Source: Deltaproteobacteria bacterium
Lineage (GTDB): Bacteria; Myxococcota; Kuafuiibacteriia; Kuafuiibacteriales; Kuafuiibacteriaceae
Length of the DNA stretch: 64,000 nucleotides
NCBI GenBank assembly: GCA_011526105.1
Contig: WYAZ01000194.1
Location: 1-64,000 of the forward strand
Direction of reading: 5' to 3'
Shown here: one piece after another, positions 1-9,738 of the stretch
How the letters are laid out: each line of letters begins with the position of its first letter
Numbering within the stretch: the first letter of the stretch is position 1
Notes under the pieces: model-generated
Told to the model about the DNA's origin: nothing
The model's input: only the letters and a program-made list of their open reading frames with translations
Database searches by the model: none
Made by a program: the position numbers and the translations under genes

Positions 1-149
1 TACGAAGGGAGTTGGGTCGCCCCCAATGACCGAGGAGCCCGAAAGGGCGGCCGCAGGCCGCGCGTCGGCCAGGGGCGAAAAGGACAAGCGCGAACGTGAT
101 CTGAACTTTTCGGACGGGACACTAGGGAGCGCGGGCGCGCTGGGCGCGT
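1..149. other. Left-edge non-coding stretch
   Basis: No convincing gene is seen here. A short GC-rich hairpin, GCGGCC-gca-GGCCGC, lies at 47-61, about 90 bases past the stop of the minus-strand lipoprotein. It could serve as a weak terminator, but no T-run follows it on either strand. Confidence 0.25.
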
Positions 150-1565
150 TCACTCCAGCCAGATGACTTCGGCGAGCCGACCGGTATCGGGGTCCGAGGA
201 GATGACACTGGGAAGGCAGACCCCGAGGGGGGTCACCAGCATCGTCCTCGGACGCAGCACGCCGCCCACGATCTCGGTGAGCGGGCAGGTCAGAGCGAAA
301 CGTTCATCGTACTGAAGCACCCGCCCGCGGGTGAGCAGGGCCAACCACCCGCCCTCGAAGGCCTGGATCACGAACGGATCGTTGGGCACGAGGTTCACTC
401 GGGCCCAGGATCCGGCCTGGCGCTCGAAGATGGCTCCGTTGGCGACCCCGGCGAGGATCCGCCGATCCGGAAGCCGAGTCAGCGTCCGGATGCGCTCGTC
501 GGGCCCGAGACCGGTGAGCCGTTCGGCCGGGCCGAGCTCACCGGCCCGCCACTCCCGGATCTCGTTCGCGCCGGTCGAGACCAGGATGTGCTGGGGCCCC
601 AACCAGATGAGCCCGCCGGACTGCGTGTAGGCGGCCCCATCCGCGGCGTGCAGCGAGAGTTCGAAGAGCAGGACCCAGCTCGCGCCGTCGAAGCGCCAGA
701 TTCGGCCGCGGCCGGTCATCAGGTAGAGCTCGAAAGCTTGGTCGGGAGGCGAACCCGTCAGCTTGCTGGATCGGGCCGCGGCCCCCCCAGGATCATTCGG
801 AGCCACGGTGCTGGTCTCGATGGTGCACGAGGCATTTGCCTCGTCGACGCTCACGAGAGACAGCGCACCGAACTTTCCCCCCAGCCAGAACCGATTCTCG
901 CCGGCGGAGTAGCCAGAGAGGGCAACGAGACCCTCGCAGCCCGAAAGCCGAGTGAGACGACCGGGCTCGGAGCGCAGCATGGCCGAGTCAGCGCCGATGC
1001 TGACGCTGAGCACAGCCGCCCCGGACCCGAGGGGCATGGCGAACTCCACGTCCGCGCGGGTGGCCTCATCGACGAGCGACGCATCTATCTGCACTCGATC
1101 GGCAACAAAGGAACGACAAGGACTCTCGGCGCCGAACCGGAATCCGGCAAGATCGGGGCTGAGTTCGGGGCGTGACTGCCAAGCCGAGACCTCGCCGTCG
1201 TCGATGTCGGCCACGAGGACCTGCACGCGGCCGTCCGGCAAAGCGACCGCGAGTTGCTCCCCGCTCGGCGGAGTCAGAGGACCATCAGCCAGCTCGAGCG
1301 AGTCCAGTGATGCTGGATAGAGCACCACCTCGAGCGCGGTGGGCCGGTCTTCGGATGTGCTCGGCTCGAGCTCGATCGGAAACGCGTCGTCGCTGAGGGC
1401 GTGAGCGCTCGCCCGAATGCCGGCGCTCGTGTGAACGGCCACGATCGCGCTGGCCGCTTGGCCGAGCGGAGGGGGCTCGACGAAGATGAAGCCTTGCTCG
1501 AAGCAGGCGGAGGTGGCGAGCACGGGCAGGAGCAACACTCGAGCGCGGAGCTGCGTGCGACTCAC
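150..1565 (-). CDS. Large secreted lipoprotein, possible beta-propeller, function unknown
   Basis: No family is recognised. A GTG start at 1565 gives 471 residues. The first 20 are basic then hydrophobic and end in LATSAC, which reads as a lipobox of modest quality with Cys21 as the lipidation site. A longer frame upstream adds only Arg-rich sequence unlike a signal peptide. The body has recurring short strand-like units roughly every 40 residues (GRIWRFDG, NEIREWRAG, GAIFERQAG, GRVLQYDE), which suggests a beta-propeller. It resembles the lipoprotein at 12389-13987 in length and layout, though relatedness was not tested. It follows the fetA-fetB pair on the same strand after a 74-base gap. 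Confidence 0.65.
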   Translation of the reverse strand: MSRTQLRARVLLLPVLATSACFEQGFIFVEPPPLGQAASAIVAVHTSAGIRASAHALSDDAFPIELEPSTSEDRPTALEVVLYPASLDSLELADGPLTPPSGEQLAVALPDGRVQVLVADIDDGEVSAWQSRPELSPDLAGFRFGAESPCRSFVADRVQIDASLVDEATRADVEFAMPLGSGAAVLSVSIGADSAMLRSEPGRLTRLSGCEGLVALSGYSAGENRFWLGGKFGALSLVSVDEANASCTIETSTVAPNDPGGAAARSSKLTGSPPDQAFELYLMTGRGRIWRFDGASWVLLFELSLHAADGAAYTQSGGLIWLGPQHILVSTGANEIREWRAGELGPAERLTGLGPDERIRTLTRLPDRRILAGVANGAIFERQAGSWARVNLVPNDPFVIQAFEGGWLALLTRGRVLQYDERFALTCPLTEIVGGVLRPRTMLVTPLGVCLPSVISSDPDTGRLAEVIWLE

Positions 1566-1639
1566 GCACGAAAGCGTAGCACGCTCAATCGTTCTGCGGC
1601 CAGGCGGTCTGCGCCGACCCACCTCGGATGTCGCGACAT

Positions 1640-2440
1640 TCATCGCGTCCGGATGCGCTCGTGACGGAGGCGATGTTGTTTGTCGAAGAGGCTTCGGTAG
1701 ACGAACAAGGCGATCACGATCGAACCCATCGCGCTGCCCGCAGCGATCATGAACATCACCACGATCTGATACTTCACCGCCTCGAGTGGATCCGCGCCGG
1801 CGAGGATCTGCCCGGTCATCATGCCCGGCAAGGAGACGATGCCCACCACCATCATGGAGTTGATGATGGGGATCATGCCCTTGCGCACCGCCTCTCGGAC
1901 CGGGGGCTGCGCGGCCTCCCAGCGGCTCGCGCCGTGGGCGAGCTCCATCTCGACGGTGCTCCGGTCGCGGTCGAGCGCCTCGAGCAAGTGATCGAGAGAC
2001 AAGGAGATGCCGGTCAGCGTGTTCCCAAGCACCATGCCGAGGAGAGGGATCACGTAGCGTGCCTCATGCCAGGGCTGAACACCGATGACGAAGTGCGTGA
2101 CCGTCAGAGTGGTCACGAGACCGGTCAGGAGCAAGGTCAGGAACGACTCCGCGAAGATGCCGGTGAAGGTTCGGCTCGGCCGCTGAATGGCCGCTCGACC
2201 GGCGGCGCCGATCATCACGATCATGATGCCGAGCACCGCCCACGCCTCATCCAAGGCAAACACCCAGCGCAGAACATGGCCGATGAGGAGAAGCTGAACC
2301 ACCGTGCGCAACGCAGCGAGCCCGAGGCGGCGCTCGAGCCGGAGCCCGAGCAGGAGGCTCACCGCACCGGCCACCGCGACGAGTGCGGCGGCGATCAACA
2401 GATCGGTAGCGCCGAGGCTGATGAGCCCGGTCTCAGCCAT
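1640..2440 (-). CDS. fetB: FetB-type (UPF0014/YbbM) metal export permease
   Basis: This is the membrane half of a two-gene ABC exporter of the FetAB (YbbL-YbbM) family, linked in Escherichia coli to iron export and peroxide resistance. The 266-residue protein has about seven hydrophobic segments. It carries the family's central stretch (PLLGMVLGNTLTG, then a Glu/Leu-rich helix with ELAHGASRWEA) and a late PGMMTGQILAG motif. The ATG at 2440 overlaps the end of the ATPase gene by 8 bases, as expected for a coupled pair. Reading further upstream in this frame only translates the ATPase gene out of frame. The substrate here is inferred from the family. Confidence 0.88.
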   Translation of the reverse strand: MAETGLISLGATDLLIAAALVAVAGAVSLLLGLRLERRLGLAALRTVVQLLLIGHVLRWVFALDEAWAVLGIMIVMIGAAGRAAIQRPSRTFTGIFAESFLTLLLTGLVTTLTVTHFVIGVQPWHEARYVIPLLGMVLGNTLTGISLSLDHLLEALDRDRSTVEMELAHGASRWEAAQPPVREAVRKGMIPIINSMMVVGIVSLPGMMTGQILAGADPLEAVKYQIVVMFMIAAGSAMGSIVIALFVYRSLFDKQHRLRHERIRTR

Positions 2441-3086
2441 CCGCAACTCCAGGAGTCCCCAGCTTGTGCACCGATCCGCCGAACCGCTGGGCTTGCTCGG
2501 GGTCGTGCGTGACCACGAGGGCCGAGCATCGCTGGCCGTGCACGTGCTCGAGGATGAGCGCCTCGGTCTTGTCGCGATGCTCCGGATCGAGCGCACTCGT
2601 CGGTTCGTCGAGCAGGAGTACGTCGGGTCGAAGGAGCAGCGCCCGAAGAAGCGCGATCCGCTGACCCTCCCCGACCGAGAGCGTGTGAGCGAGCCGGGCC
2701 AGCAGGCCAACCTCGAGGCCGAGGCGTTCGAGCTGAAGGCTCGCTTCGGCCGCGTTGAAGCTCGAGCTCGAACTTCGATAGGAGAACGCGCGAGCCAGGT
2801 TCTCCGCCACGCTTCCGGGCACGAATGCCGGCTGCTGATGCACGTAGATCACGCGTCTTCGAAAGCGCGGCCATCCGATCTGTTCGGGGCTCTCTTCGTC
2901 GAGCCGGACCTCCCCGGAGCTCGGCACGAGCTGGGCGATGGCCCGAAGCAGGGTGGACTTTCCACTTCCGGAGGGGCCGATGAGCGCGAGCACCGCGCCC
3001 GGTTCGAGTTCGAAGCTCTGCGCACGGAACAGGGGCACGGCTCCGAACGACACGGACAATCGCTCTACGCGGAGGCGAGCGCCCAT
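2433..3086 (-). CDS. fetA: FetA-type ABC transporter ATP-binding protein
   Basis: This 217-residue ATPase drives the adjoining FetB-like permease. All ABC landmarks are visible: Walker A GPSGSGKST at residues 37-45, a Q-loop (YVHQQP), a signature region written LSVGEGQR, Walker B with LLLDEPTSALD, and the H-loop VVTHD. The ATG at 3086 is preceded by GGAGGG at a good distance, which supports the start. The signature GEGQ replaces the usual GGGQ or GGQQ, a mild deviation also seen in active ABC proteins. The gene lies 67 bases downstream of the stop of the membrane protein at 3154-4785. Confidence 0.9.
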   Translation of the reverse strand: MGARLRVERLSVSFGAVPLFRAQSFELEPGAVLALIGPSGSGKSTLLRAIAQLVPSSGEVRLDEESPEQIGWPRFRRRVIYVHQQPAFVPGSVAENLARAFSYRSSSSSFNAAEASLQLERLGLEVGLLARLAHTLSVGEGQRIALLRALLLRPDVLLLDEPTSALDPEHRDKTEALILEHVHGQRCSALVVTHDPEQAQRFGGSVHKLGTPGVADG

Positions 3087-3153
3087 GACCCTCCGTAGTG
3101 GCAGAGGCTCGAGGGGTCAATGGCGGGAGGGGCCTTGCTGGGCCGGCCCGTGC

Positions 3154-4785
3154 TCAACGAGGCTTCGACAGGTACACGCCCTGAGCGTTGCGCACGTAGT
3201 GGTCCACGATACCCGGCGCGTGCTGGTTGAGGAGCGCCATGGTGGTCACGTCCGTGTTGATCACGGCCGGGCGGTTCCGCTCGATCTCCTGTGCAATCCA
3301 CGTCCATTGAGCCGGGGTATAGTATCCAGGGCCGCCGGAGTGAGGAATGAAGGTCACCGGTGATGCAGCGTCGTTGAGATAGAAGTACCTCAGCCCAGAG
3401 AAGTACTCGGTGTCGAACAGCAGGTCGCCGGGCTTCAAGTGAGGCAGGAGCTTCTGGGAGGTCGGATCGGCCTCGATGTAAGCCTCCCATGAACGCAGGT
3501 CGGCGCTGGTATGCCTGTGCATGCTCACGTGATTCACCAGGATCATGGATGCACTAGCGGCGAACAGACCGAGCACCAAACGCCTGCGAGCGTGCAGCAG
3601 GGACGCGAGTGCAGCGAAGCCGAGAAGGCCCCAGGAGCCCACGAAGGCGAGGTGTGTCATGTCGGCCCGGCTCACCCCCAGAACGAGCGGGGAGGTGCAG
3701 GCGGCCGCCACGGTCGCGATCAGGAGAAACGACCGCTGGGGAAGCGTGCAGACTCGACGGGAAAGAACCAAACGGGCGCCGATGAAGAGCGCGGGCAAGA
3801 CCCCGAGAAATGCGAGCTGCGGCAGCCGGCGGGTGGCCTCGCCGAGAACGCGACCAAAGACGGACCACGGGAATCCTAGGGCGGCGTGATTGCTCACCGT
3901 CCTCTGAAAGTAGGACGCATAGCCCGCCGCGTCCGCTTGGCCTTCTCCGTAGGCACTGAAGGGCCACACGAAGACCGCGTAGATCATCTGAGAGAGCGCA
4001 CCCTCCATCGCGAAGTAGGCGAGCACGAGGACAGTGCAGGCAGCGATACCGGTGAGAACACCGAAGGCTGGATGGTCGAGCACTCGGCGAGACTCGGAAC
4101 CCCGGCCCAGAAAGGCTGTCACCACGAGCAGCGTGATCGCGGCCGGCAGGCCGAGGGAGAGTATCGTCCAGAAGCCCGCGCCTACCAGCACCCCGGCCGC
4201 GCGATGGGTCCACGGGCCGGCCCTGGGGTGCGTCGCGAGCAAGAGGCTCGACAGGACCAGCAGCTCGGCGGTCCAGTGGGGATACGTGCAGGTCCAGGTG
4301 GGAACGAATCCCGCCGCGTGTGTGACCGCGGCGGCACACGCAGCCACGTACCCGCTCCGTCCATGTCCGAGGAGACGCAGGACGAGCAGCGCAAGGACAC
4401 ATGCGCTCAGGGCAACGGTCGCAACAGTGAGAACACGCGCGGCCCGAAACGATCGACCGGTGACCGAGAACAGGGCCGCGTAGGTGTAGTAGTGCACAGG
4501 GCCCTGGAACTGGAAGAAGTCGCGATACATCACTTGGCCGGACGCGATCCGGGCGGCGTCGTAGTTCACCGTGGCCTCGTCCATGTGCAACCAGACTTGC
4601 TGTGTGGGATCCGCGTTGATGAGTGAGCCCAGAAACAACGTGCGATACTGGAGCCCTGCCATCGCGAGAAAGAGGACGAGGACAAAGAGGCGGTGGTTCG
4701 TGGCGAACCTGCGCCAGCCATGAGGCGGCGCCTCTGCACGGTCTAGAGGGTGCGCCTCCTTGGCCGCTTCCTGTGCCTGAACCAT
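3154..4785 (-). CDS. Multi-pass GT-C-like glycosyltransferase (paralogue of next gene)
   Basis: This 543-residue integral membrane protein has a short charged cytoplasmic N-terminus and about ten or more hydrophobic helices. The first large loop contains WLHMDEATVNYDAARI followed by YRDFFQFQGPVHYY, the acidic-loop layout of GT-C enzymes that use polyprenyl-phosphate sugars (ArnT, PMT and DUF2029 types). The C-terminal ~120 residues are soluble and probably extracytoplasmic. The ATG at 4785 has GGAAGGAG just upstream. It shares order and motifs with the protein at 4853-6394 (HxDEAT, YRDFF-F-GPV, a YASxY segment, similar tail), so the two are tandem paralogues. A glycosyltransferase role is inferred from topology, and the acceptor is unknown. 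Confidence 0.7.
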   Translation of the reverse strand: MVQAQEAAKEAHPLDRAEAPPHGWRRFATNHRLFVLVLFLAMAGLQYRTLFLGSLINADPTQQVWLHMDEATVNYDAARIASGQVMYRDFFQFQGPVHYYTYAALFSVTGRSFRAARVLTVATVALSACVLALLVLRLLGHGRSGYVAACAAAVTHAAGFVPTWTCTYPHWTAELLVLSSLLLATHPRAGPWTHRAAGVLVGAGFWTILSLGLPAAITLLVVTAFLGRGSESRRVLDHPAFGVLTGIAACTVLVLAYFAMEGALSQMIYAVFVWPFSAYGEGQADAAGYASYFQRTVSNHAALGFPWSVFGRVLGEATRRLPQLAFLGVLPALFIGARLVLSRRVCTLPQRSFLLIATVAAACTSPLVLGVSRADMTHLAFVGSWGLLGFAALASLLHARRRLVLGLFAASASMILVNHVSMHRHTSADLRSWEAYIEADPTSQKLLPHLKPGDLLFDTEYFSGLRYFYLNDAASPVTFIPHSGGPGYYTPAQWTWIAQEIERNRPAVINTDVTTMALLNQHAPGIVDHYVRNAQGVYLSKPR

Positions 4786-4852
4786 CCGCTCCTTCCCAGC
4801 ATGGGTGTTCGATCATGTCGACCGGGAACTGGAGTCCGAGCGCGATCGCAGC

Positions 4853-6394
4853 TCAGGGGGTCGTTGGTTTGAGCAGATACCGTCCGGGCGCAACCTCTTG
4901 GTAGGCGCTCGCGATCTCGCTCGAGGCGGCGATGACCCGACCGAACTGGTACTTGGACAGCAGCATCACCTTGGGCCGTTTGGCCCGTATCGAGTCCGCG
5001 AGGGAGCGCCACTGCGCCTCAGAGTAGTACGAGCCATGTTCCTCGCCCGGGAGCATCGTGAACGGAGAAGCGGGACGCCGCGTGAACATGTAGCGCATGC
5101 CGGCCCAGTGCGTCCCGTCGACCAGTGTATCGTCGGGGACGGACACTTTTTCCACCCACTTCGTGTCGTCGAGACGCGCCACGTAGGCCTCCCATCGGTC
5201 GGAAGACAAGTCGGTCCGAGAGAGTTTGAACGCGAGCGTGGTCGCCGCGAGCACCGCGGCCGTACAGAACAGCACCACCGACGCGGCCTGAAGCTTTCGC
5301 GGGGTCAACTTCAGGCCGGCGGCGATCCCGAGGAGCGCGACCCCGCCTAGGAAAGCAATGTGCACCTGATCCGATCGAGTGGCGCCGAACAGGAGGGGTG
5401 TCAAAGCCGCGAGCGCTGAGACCGCGACGATCGAGCTGGGCGCAGGCTCGAAGCGACGCAGCACCGAGAGCCAAAGGTTCACCAGATGTGGCAGAGCGGT
5501 CGCCGCCAGGACGAACGGGAGCACGACATTCACTGAAATCGTCGCGAGCGCGGCGTAGCGCGGAGCCGCGGACAGTTGAGCGTGCGCTCGAACGCTGTGC
5601 GAGTAGTCCGATGCGTAGCCCGTGTTGTCCGTTTGCCCTTCGCCGTAGTTCGTAAACGGCCAGACGAACATGTCGTAGAAGATGTCGCTCAGGCCTCCGC
5701 CGAGCAGGAATGGGAGCAGAACGAGACTCGAGGCGACGGCAAGTCCCGCGAAAAAGTGCCCACTCATGCGCAGCGCAAGACCCGGCCGACGCTGTGCGAG
5801 CCCCGGCGTGAGCGAGAGGAGGAGCAGTGTGATGGCGGTCGGGATGCCCACGGACTGGATCGACCAAAGAGCCAAGCCAGAACACACACCGGAGCCCAAG
5901 CGACGCAGCTTCGCGCTCTCGTCTGCGGAGTACAAAGAGAGCGCAGCGACGAGAAACATCTCGGAGAACCAATGCGGGTAGTTGCACAGCCAGAAGCCCA
6001 CCAAGGCGGCGGAATGAAACAGACACACGGCGAGTCCGGCCAGAGGTCCGAGGTGGCTCCGAACCGTAAAGGCCAACAGGGTCCCGGTCACAGAGACGTT
6101 GATGAGGAAGAACCAGCGCGCCACCAGAACGCTGACGCCGAACACCTTGAAGACCGCAGCATTGAGAAAGAACGGGACCGGGCCGGGGAACTCGAAGAAG
6201 TCTCGATAGATGAGTTCACCCCAGATGAGCCGAGCGCTGTCCGCCAGAACCGTGGCCTCGTCTCGGTGCATCCAAAGCTGCCCCGTGCCGTGGGGAATCG
6301 GCGCGCCCATGTACAGGGCGGGAAGAGCCGGAAGGAAAGACAGCGCCGCCGCGATGACGAAGAAGACCCCCAGCCTCCAGCCCGCCGTCCCCAC
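4853..6394 (-). CDS. Multi-pass GT-C-like glycosyltransferase (tandem paralogue)
   Basis: This 513-residue membrane protein is closely similar in layout to its downstream neighbour. An N-terminal helix is followed by a loop with WMHRDEATVLADSARL and YRDFFEFPGPVPFF, then many hydrophobic segments and a soluble C-terminal domain. The acidic DEAT motif in the first loop fits a GT-C catalytic or metal-binding aspartate. The GTG at 6394 is preceded by AGGAGG, an excellent ribosome site. It is transcribed with 3154-4785 after a 67-base gap, and duplication followed by divergence is the likely origin. It may act on surface polysaccharide or glycoprotein, but nothing nearby identifies the substrate. 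Confidence 0.7.
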   Translation of the reverse strand: MGTAGWRLGVFFVIAAALSFLPALPALYMGAPIPHGTGQLWMHRDEATVLADSARLIWGELIYRDFFEFPGPVPFFLNAAVFKVFGVSVLVARWFFLINVSVTGTLLAFTVRSHLGPLAGLAVCLFHSAALVGFWLCNYPHWFSEMFLVAALSLYSADESAKLRRLGSGVCSGLALWSIQSVGIPTAITLLLLSLTPGLAQRRPGLALRMSGHFFAGLAVASSLVLLPFLLGGGLSDIFYDMFVWPFTNYGEGQTDNTGYASDYSHSVRAHAQLSAAPRYAALATISVNVVLPFVLAATALPHLVNLWLSVLRRFEPAPSSIVAVSALAALTPLLFGATRSDQVHIAFLGGVALLGIAAGLKLTPRKLQAASVVLFCTAAVLAATTLAFKLSRTDLSSDRWEAYVARLDDTKWVEKVSVPDDTLVDGTHWAGMRYMFTRRPASPFTMLPGEEHGSYYSEAQWRSLADSIRAKRPKVMLLSKYQFGRVIAASSEIASAYQEVAPGRYLLKPTTP

Positions 6395-6559
6395 GGAGCC
6401 CTCCTACGTCCGCAGCCGCCCGGTGTCGAGCCGTGCCGGCGGGGCGCGTGGGTCCGCCGGACGCATCGAGCTCGTCGACTCAGTCGTCTTTGGCACCCAC
6501 TCACTCGCGCAGGTGGGGTTGCGCTTCCCTGCGCTCGGCGAAACTGCTAGCAAGGCCGC

Positions 6560-7525
6560 TTGAAAAACGCGCTCCTGCTCCCCCCCCTCTGCTCTGCCCT
6601 CCTGGTCGCATGCGACAGCTCGGACAGTGACCCCTTGCCCGACGCCGGCGCACAGCCTCGCGACCTCGGCACGAACGCGGCCCCGGACGCTGCGCCCAGA
6701 GACGCAGGGCTCAGGCCGGACACAGGCCCCGCCGATCTCGGCTCGAACCCCGTCGATGCCGGCCCCGTGGATCTCGGCTCGAACCCGTTGGATCTGGGCA
6801 CCCCCGAAGCGGACGCCGGCGGACCGCTCGATGCGGCGGCTCCGATCGACGCGGGGCCAGCGCTCTACTCGAGCTGTCTCGAGATCAAGACGGCCGACGC
6901 CGCCGCAGAGACAGGTGTGTATCAGATCGACGTGGCGGGAGAGCTGCGATCGGTCTTCTGCGACATGGAGCTCGAGGGCGGCGGCTACACCCTCGCCTTG
7001 CTCAAGAACAGCGCCCATCAAGGCACCTACCCCGACTTCGGTGCCAACCCTCTCAACACCTCCGCGCTCGCCCAGGACCCCGCCGCTGCCTCGACCTCGA
7101 CGATCGGCGTCGTCGCGTGGCTCGATCTCAACGACGAGGACTACACGGAGCTCCGGCTCGCCGCGTACAATCAAGGCACCCGCAGCTTCTTGAGCGAGGT
7201 CATCCTCCGCAGCTCGCTCCGCATCGCGTTTGGTGAGCCCGGTTACTATCTCTACGATGATCCGAACGGCTACTACTGGTGCGGCGGACCAAGCTCGTAC
7301 ACTGACCAAGGCGTGGGCCAGGTGAACCAGCCCGCCGGCGCGCCGAGCGACTGCAAGGGCCACACGGTCCTCGGCGGCGGATGGGACTTCGGCACCTCCG
7401 GGTACAACACGAACATGACCATGTGCGGCAGCGACGGCTACAACGGCATGCTCGGCGGCGGCGTGGGCGGAGCGTGGACCTTCTATCCGAATCCGGGGGT
7501 GGCCTACGCCATCTGGATTCGCTGA
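6560..7525 (+). CDS. Lipoprotein with Asp/Pro/Gly linker and fibrinogen-like C-terminal domain
   Basis: A 321-residue surface lipoprotein. A TTG start at 6560 gives a signal peptide ending in LLVAC with Cys18 as lipidation site. Residues ~20-105 are a low-complexity linker of DAG, DLG and SNP units, common in myxobacterial exported proteins. From about residue 108 the sequence resembles bacterial fibrinogen/YCD-type domains: an early Cys, GVYQIDVAG, then VFCDMELEGGGYTLALL, and a late GGGWDFGTSGYNTNM. Such domains are usually carbohydrate- or protein-binding. No clear ribosome site precedes the TTG, so the start rests on the signal peptide. The gene ends 3 bases before the convergent YhhN gene. 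Confidence 0.7.
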   Translation: MKNALLLPPLCSALLVACDSSDSDPLPDAGAQPRDLGTNAAPDAAPRDAGLRPDTGPADLGSNPVDAGPVDLGSNPLDLGTPEADAGGPLDAAAPIDAGPALYSSCLEIKTADAAAETGVYQIDVAGELRSVFCDMELEGGGYTLALLKNSAHQGTYPDFGANPLNTSALAQDPAAASTSTIGVVAWLDLNDEDYTELRLAAYNQGTRSFLSEVILRSSLRIAFGEPGYYLYDDPNGYYWCGGPSSYTDQGVGQVNQPAGAPSDCKGHTVLGGGWDFGTSGYNTNMTMCGSDGYNGMLGGGVGGAWTFYPNPGVAYAIWIR

Positions 7526-7528
7526 GTC

Positions 7529-8161
7529 TCAACCCCAGGCGAACAACACCTGCGCCGCGTAGTACAGCGGGAGGCCGGCGAGCCGATTCAAGAAGCTGGA
7601 GCTCAGAAACCGCTCCCGAGCCACGAAGAGATCCGACAGGTAGAACAGGAGCGCTGGACCGCTGATCCACGGCGCCTTTGTCGCCATGGCGAGCGCGAGC
7701 ATCACGCTGATCACCACGACGTAGGCGGGCACCGCGCGCTTCATCGTCGTTGAAAGAGCCGGCCAGAGCGCACGCAGCACGAGCCAGGCCGGCACCGACA
7801 GGACGACCAGCCCCACGACGAGCAGGTAAGGTCTGAACCCGCCTACGACGAACGCGATCGAGTACGCGACGTGCGCGAGCAGAAACGCGATGAGCCCGCC
7901 CAGAAACCAGGCGCGGGCGCGACTGAGCAGGCAGACATCTCCAACGACGGAGAGCGCCAGCGCGAGGACCACGAGCCTTCGAGCGTCGGTCTCCGGCCAT
8001 TCGGAGACGAGCGCGAGCGCGAGGAAGCCGAGCGACGCGAGCGGCTTCAGCACGAAGGCCGCGGGTGCGCGCCCGGGGCGACCGGAGCGAAACGAGGCAC
8101 GCTCGGCGAAGAGGAGCGCCACCAAGAGCACCGCGATCGACGCTACGAGCCCTTCTCTCAT
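7529..8161 (-). CDS. YhhN-family membrane protein (lysoplasmalogenase-like)
   Basis: This 210-residue protein has about seven or eight hydrophobic helices and matches the YhhN/TMEM86 family. The visible landmarks are a VGDVCLL motif, a GGLIAFLLAHVAYS segment and a YLSDLFVARERF motif near the end. Eukaryotic TMEM86 members hydrolyse lysoplasmalogen; the bacterial role is less certain. The ATG at 8161 overlaps the kinase stop (ATGA). Reading the frame further upstream only gives an out-of-frame copy of the kinase gene. It is the last gene of a ParA / kinase / YhhN unit, so it is probably cotranscribed with them. Confidence 0.82.
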   Translation of the reverse strand: MREGLVASIAVLLVALLFAERASFRSGRPGRAPAAFVLKPLASLGFLALALVSEWPETDARRLVVLALALSVVGDVCLLSRARAWFLGGLIAFLLAHVAYSIAFVVGGFRPYLLVVGLVVLSVPAWLVLRALWPALSTTMKRAVPAYVVVISVMLALAMATKAPWISGPALLFYLSDLFVARERFLSSSFLNRLAGLPLYYAAQVLFAWG

Positions 8162-9738
8162 CGGTCCGCCTCGAGCTTCTTGATGCGACGTTCTACTTCG
8201 TCCAGCTCGACCGCGCTCCGTGCGCGACTCAGGCCCTGTCCGATCTGAGTGAGCTGCCGTTGATACGCAACGTCGAACCGGGAGCGACGCAGCGTCTGGA
8301 GCCGGGAGGTGAGCCCCCGCTTTCGCGCGTTGAGCGCCGGCGCCAGAGGTTTGGGAGCGGGCCTGGCTTGCGGAGGGCTGGGGAGGTCGTCGGTGGGCGC
8401 CTGAGCCGGGTCGTCGACCAACACCTCGTCCTGAGGACTCTCGTCTGGCGCCGCAGCAACGCCGAGGCGAGTCTCTTCCACTTCGAGCCCTGGCGGGCTG
8501 GGCTCGAACGCCGGCTCGAATTGGGGGGCCGCCCGCTCGTACGAGACGACAGCGAGCACGGCCGCCGCCACGCACGCGATGAGCCCGAGGGCGACCAGCG
8601 CTCGCCGAGGCGTCTTGGGCGAGACCGAAGGCGCGACCGCTCTCGGCAGGGTCGCGGCTTCGGTCTCGTGTTCGAAAGCTTCCTCCAGTGGCGGGCCCCA
8701 GGAGGACGCGACCGCGTGGACCCGCGTCTCCTCTCGTGGTCCAGAGAGGAGCTGGCCGGCGACACGCTCCGCCTGGAGTCGGAGGACTTTCAGGCGATCC
8801 AGTTCATCCTGCGTACCGCCCTCGAGCCAATCGACCACCCACGCCCGCCGAGGACGCTCGCCGAGCTTCGAGAGCTCCACCTCGAGCGCACGGCGGAGCA
8901 TGGAGGCGTGGCGTGTGCGCGCTTCGGGGCTGGGCGCCATCGCGGAGATCATGGCCCGGTCGAACTCCGCCGAGGCCTCGGACCGGTGATGAGACATCGT
9001 CTCCGGCTGAGCGGTGATCGCGCGCTGCAGACGCTCGGCCACCCCTTCCGCGCGAATCCGCTTCTTCCCGGCGAAGATCTCGAAGATCGTCACCGCGGCC
9101 GAGTAGATGTCGGCGCGCCGGTCCACCCGTTCTCCGGTCGCCTGCTCGGGTGGCATATAGTCGGGGGAGCCTGCGACGGTATCGGCCGCGGTCTCCCAGT
9201 CGGCGAGGAGCGAACGCCCCAAGCCGAGGTCGATGATGCGCAGCCGACCATCGAAGCCCACCATCACGTTCCTCGAACCGATGTCCCGATGGATGAGCTC
9301 GAGCGGCGTGCCGGTATCATGATCGACCGCTTCGTGGATCGCCTCGAGGCCCTTGACGAGATCGAGGGCCAGATAGAGCGCGACTCCGTAGGGGGGGCGC
9401 TGCATACGCCCCGACTCCATCCGCTCCACCAGGACTGCGAGCGGGAGCCCAAAGACATACTCGGTCGCGAAGAACGGCTCTTTGCCCACCGTCCCCACCG
9501 CGATGGCGCCCGCAACCGCCGGATGCCGCACGTAGGTGGCGGCTTTGGCCTCGTGGAGAAATCGCCTGAAGGCCTGCGCGTCGTTCTGAAAGTGCGCGTG
9601 CATCCGCTTCAGGACCACGAGGCCCGGCCAGTCGGGGTGAGCCGCCAAGTACGCTTGGCCCATGCCGCCAACCCCGAGCGAGGACAGGAGCGCGAAGTCT
9701 CCGAAACGGACCGGGAAGGTCTCTTTGGCCGAGCTCAC
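8158..9738 (-). CDS. Membrane-anchored Ser/Thr protein kinase (DLG variant)
   Basis: A 526-residue Hanks-type kinase. The glycine loop is GVGGMG (22-27), the ATP-binding lysine is Lys44, the catalytic loop is HRDIGSRN (His150, Asp152, Asn157), and the magnesium loop is DLG (170-172) instead of DFG. The activation segment ends in SPDYMPPEQ. Residues ~300-375 form an acidic linker, ~380-400 are one transmembrane helix, and the remaining ~125 residues would be periplasmic, with a Pro-rich stretch and an Arg/Glu-rich, possibly coiled-coil end. The GTG start overlaps the parA stop by 4 bases (GTGA) and its own stop overlaps the YhhN start. The key residues suggest activity; the DLG change also occurs in some active kinases. 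Confidence 0.9.
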   Translation of the reverse strand: MSSAKETFPVRFGDFALLSSLGVGGMGQAYLAAHPDWPGLVVLKRMHAHFQNDAQAFRRFLHEAKAATYVRHPAVAGAIAVGTVGKEPFFATEYVFGLPLAVLVERMESGRMQRPPYGVALYLALDLVKGLEAIHEAVDHDTGTPLELIHRDIGSRNVMVGFDGRLRIIDLGLGRSLLADWETAADTVAGSPDYMPPEQATGERVDRRADIYSAAVTIFEIFAGKKRIRAEGVAERLQRAITAQPETMSHHRSEASAEFDRAMISAMAPSPEARTRHASMLRRALEVELSKLGERPRRAWVVDWLEGGTQDELDRLKVLRLQAERVAGQLLSGPREETRVHAVASSWGPPLEEAFEHETEAATLPRAVAPSVSPKTPRRALVALGLIACVAAAVLAVVSYERAAPQFEPAFEPSPPGLEVEETRLGVAAAPDESPQDEVLVDDPAQAPTDDLPSPPQARPAPKPLAPALNARKRGLTSRLQTLRRSRFDVAYQRQLTQIGQGLSRARSAVELDEVERRIKKLEADR

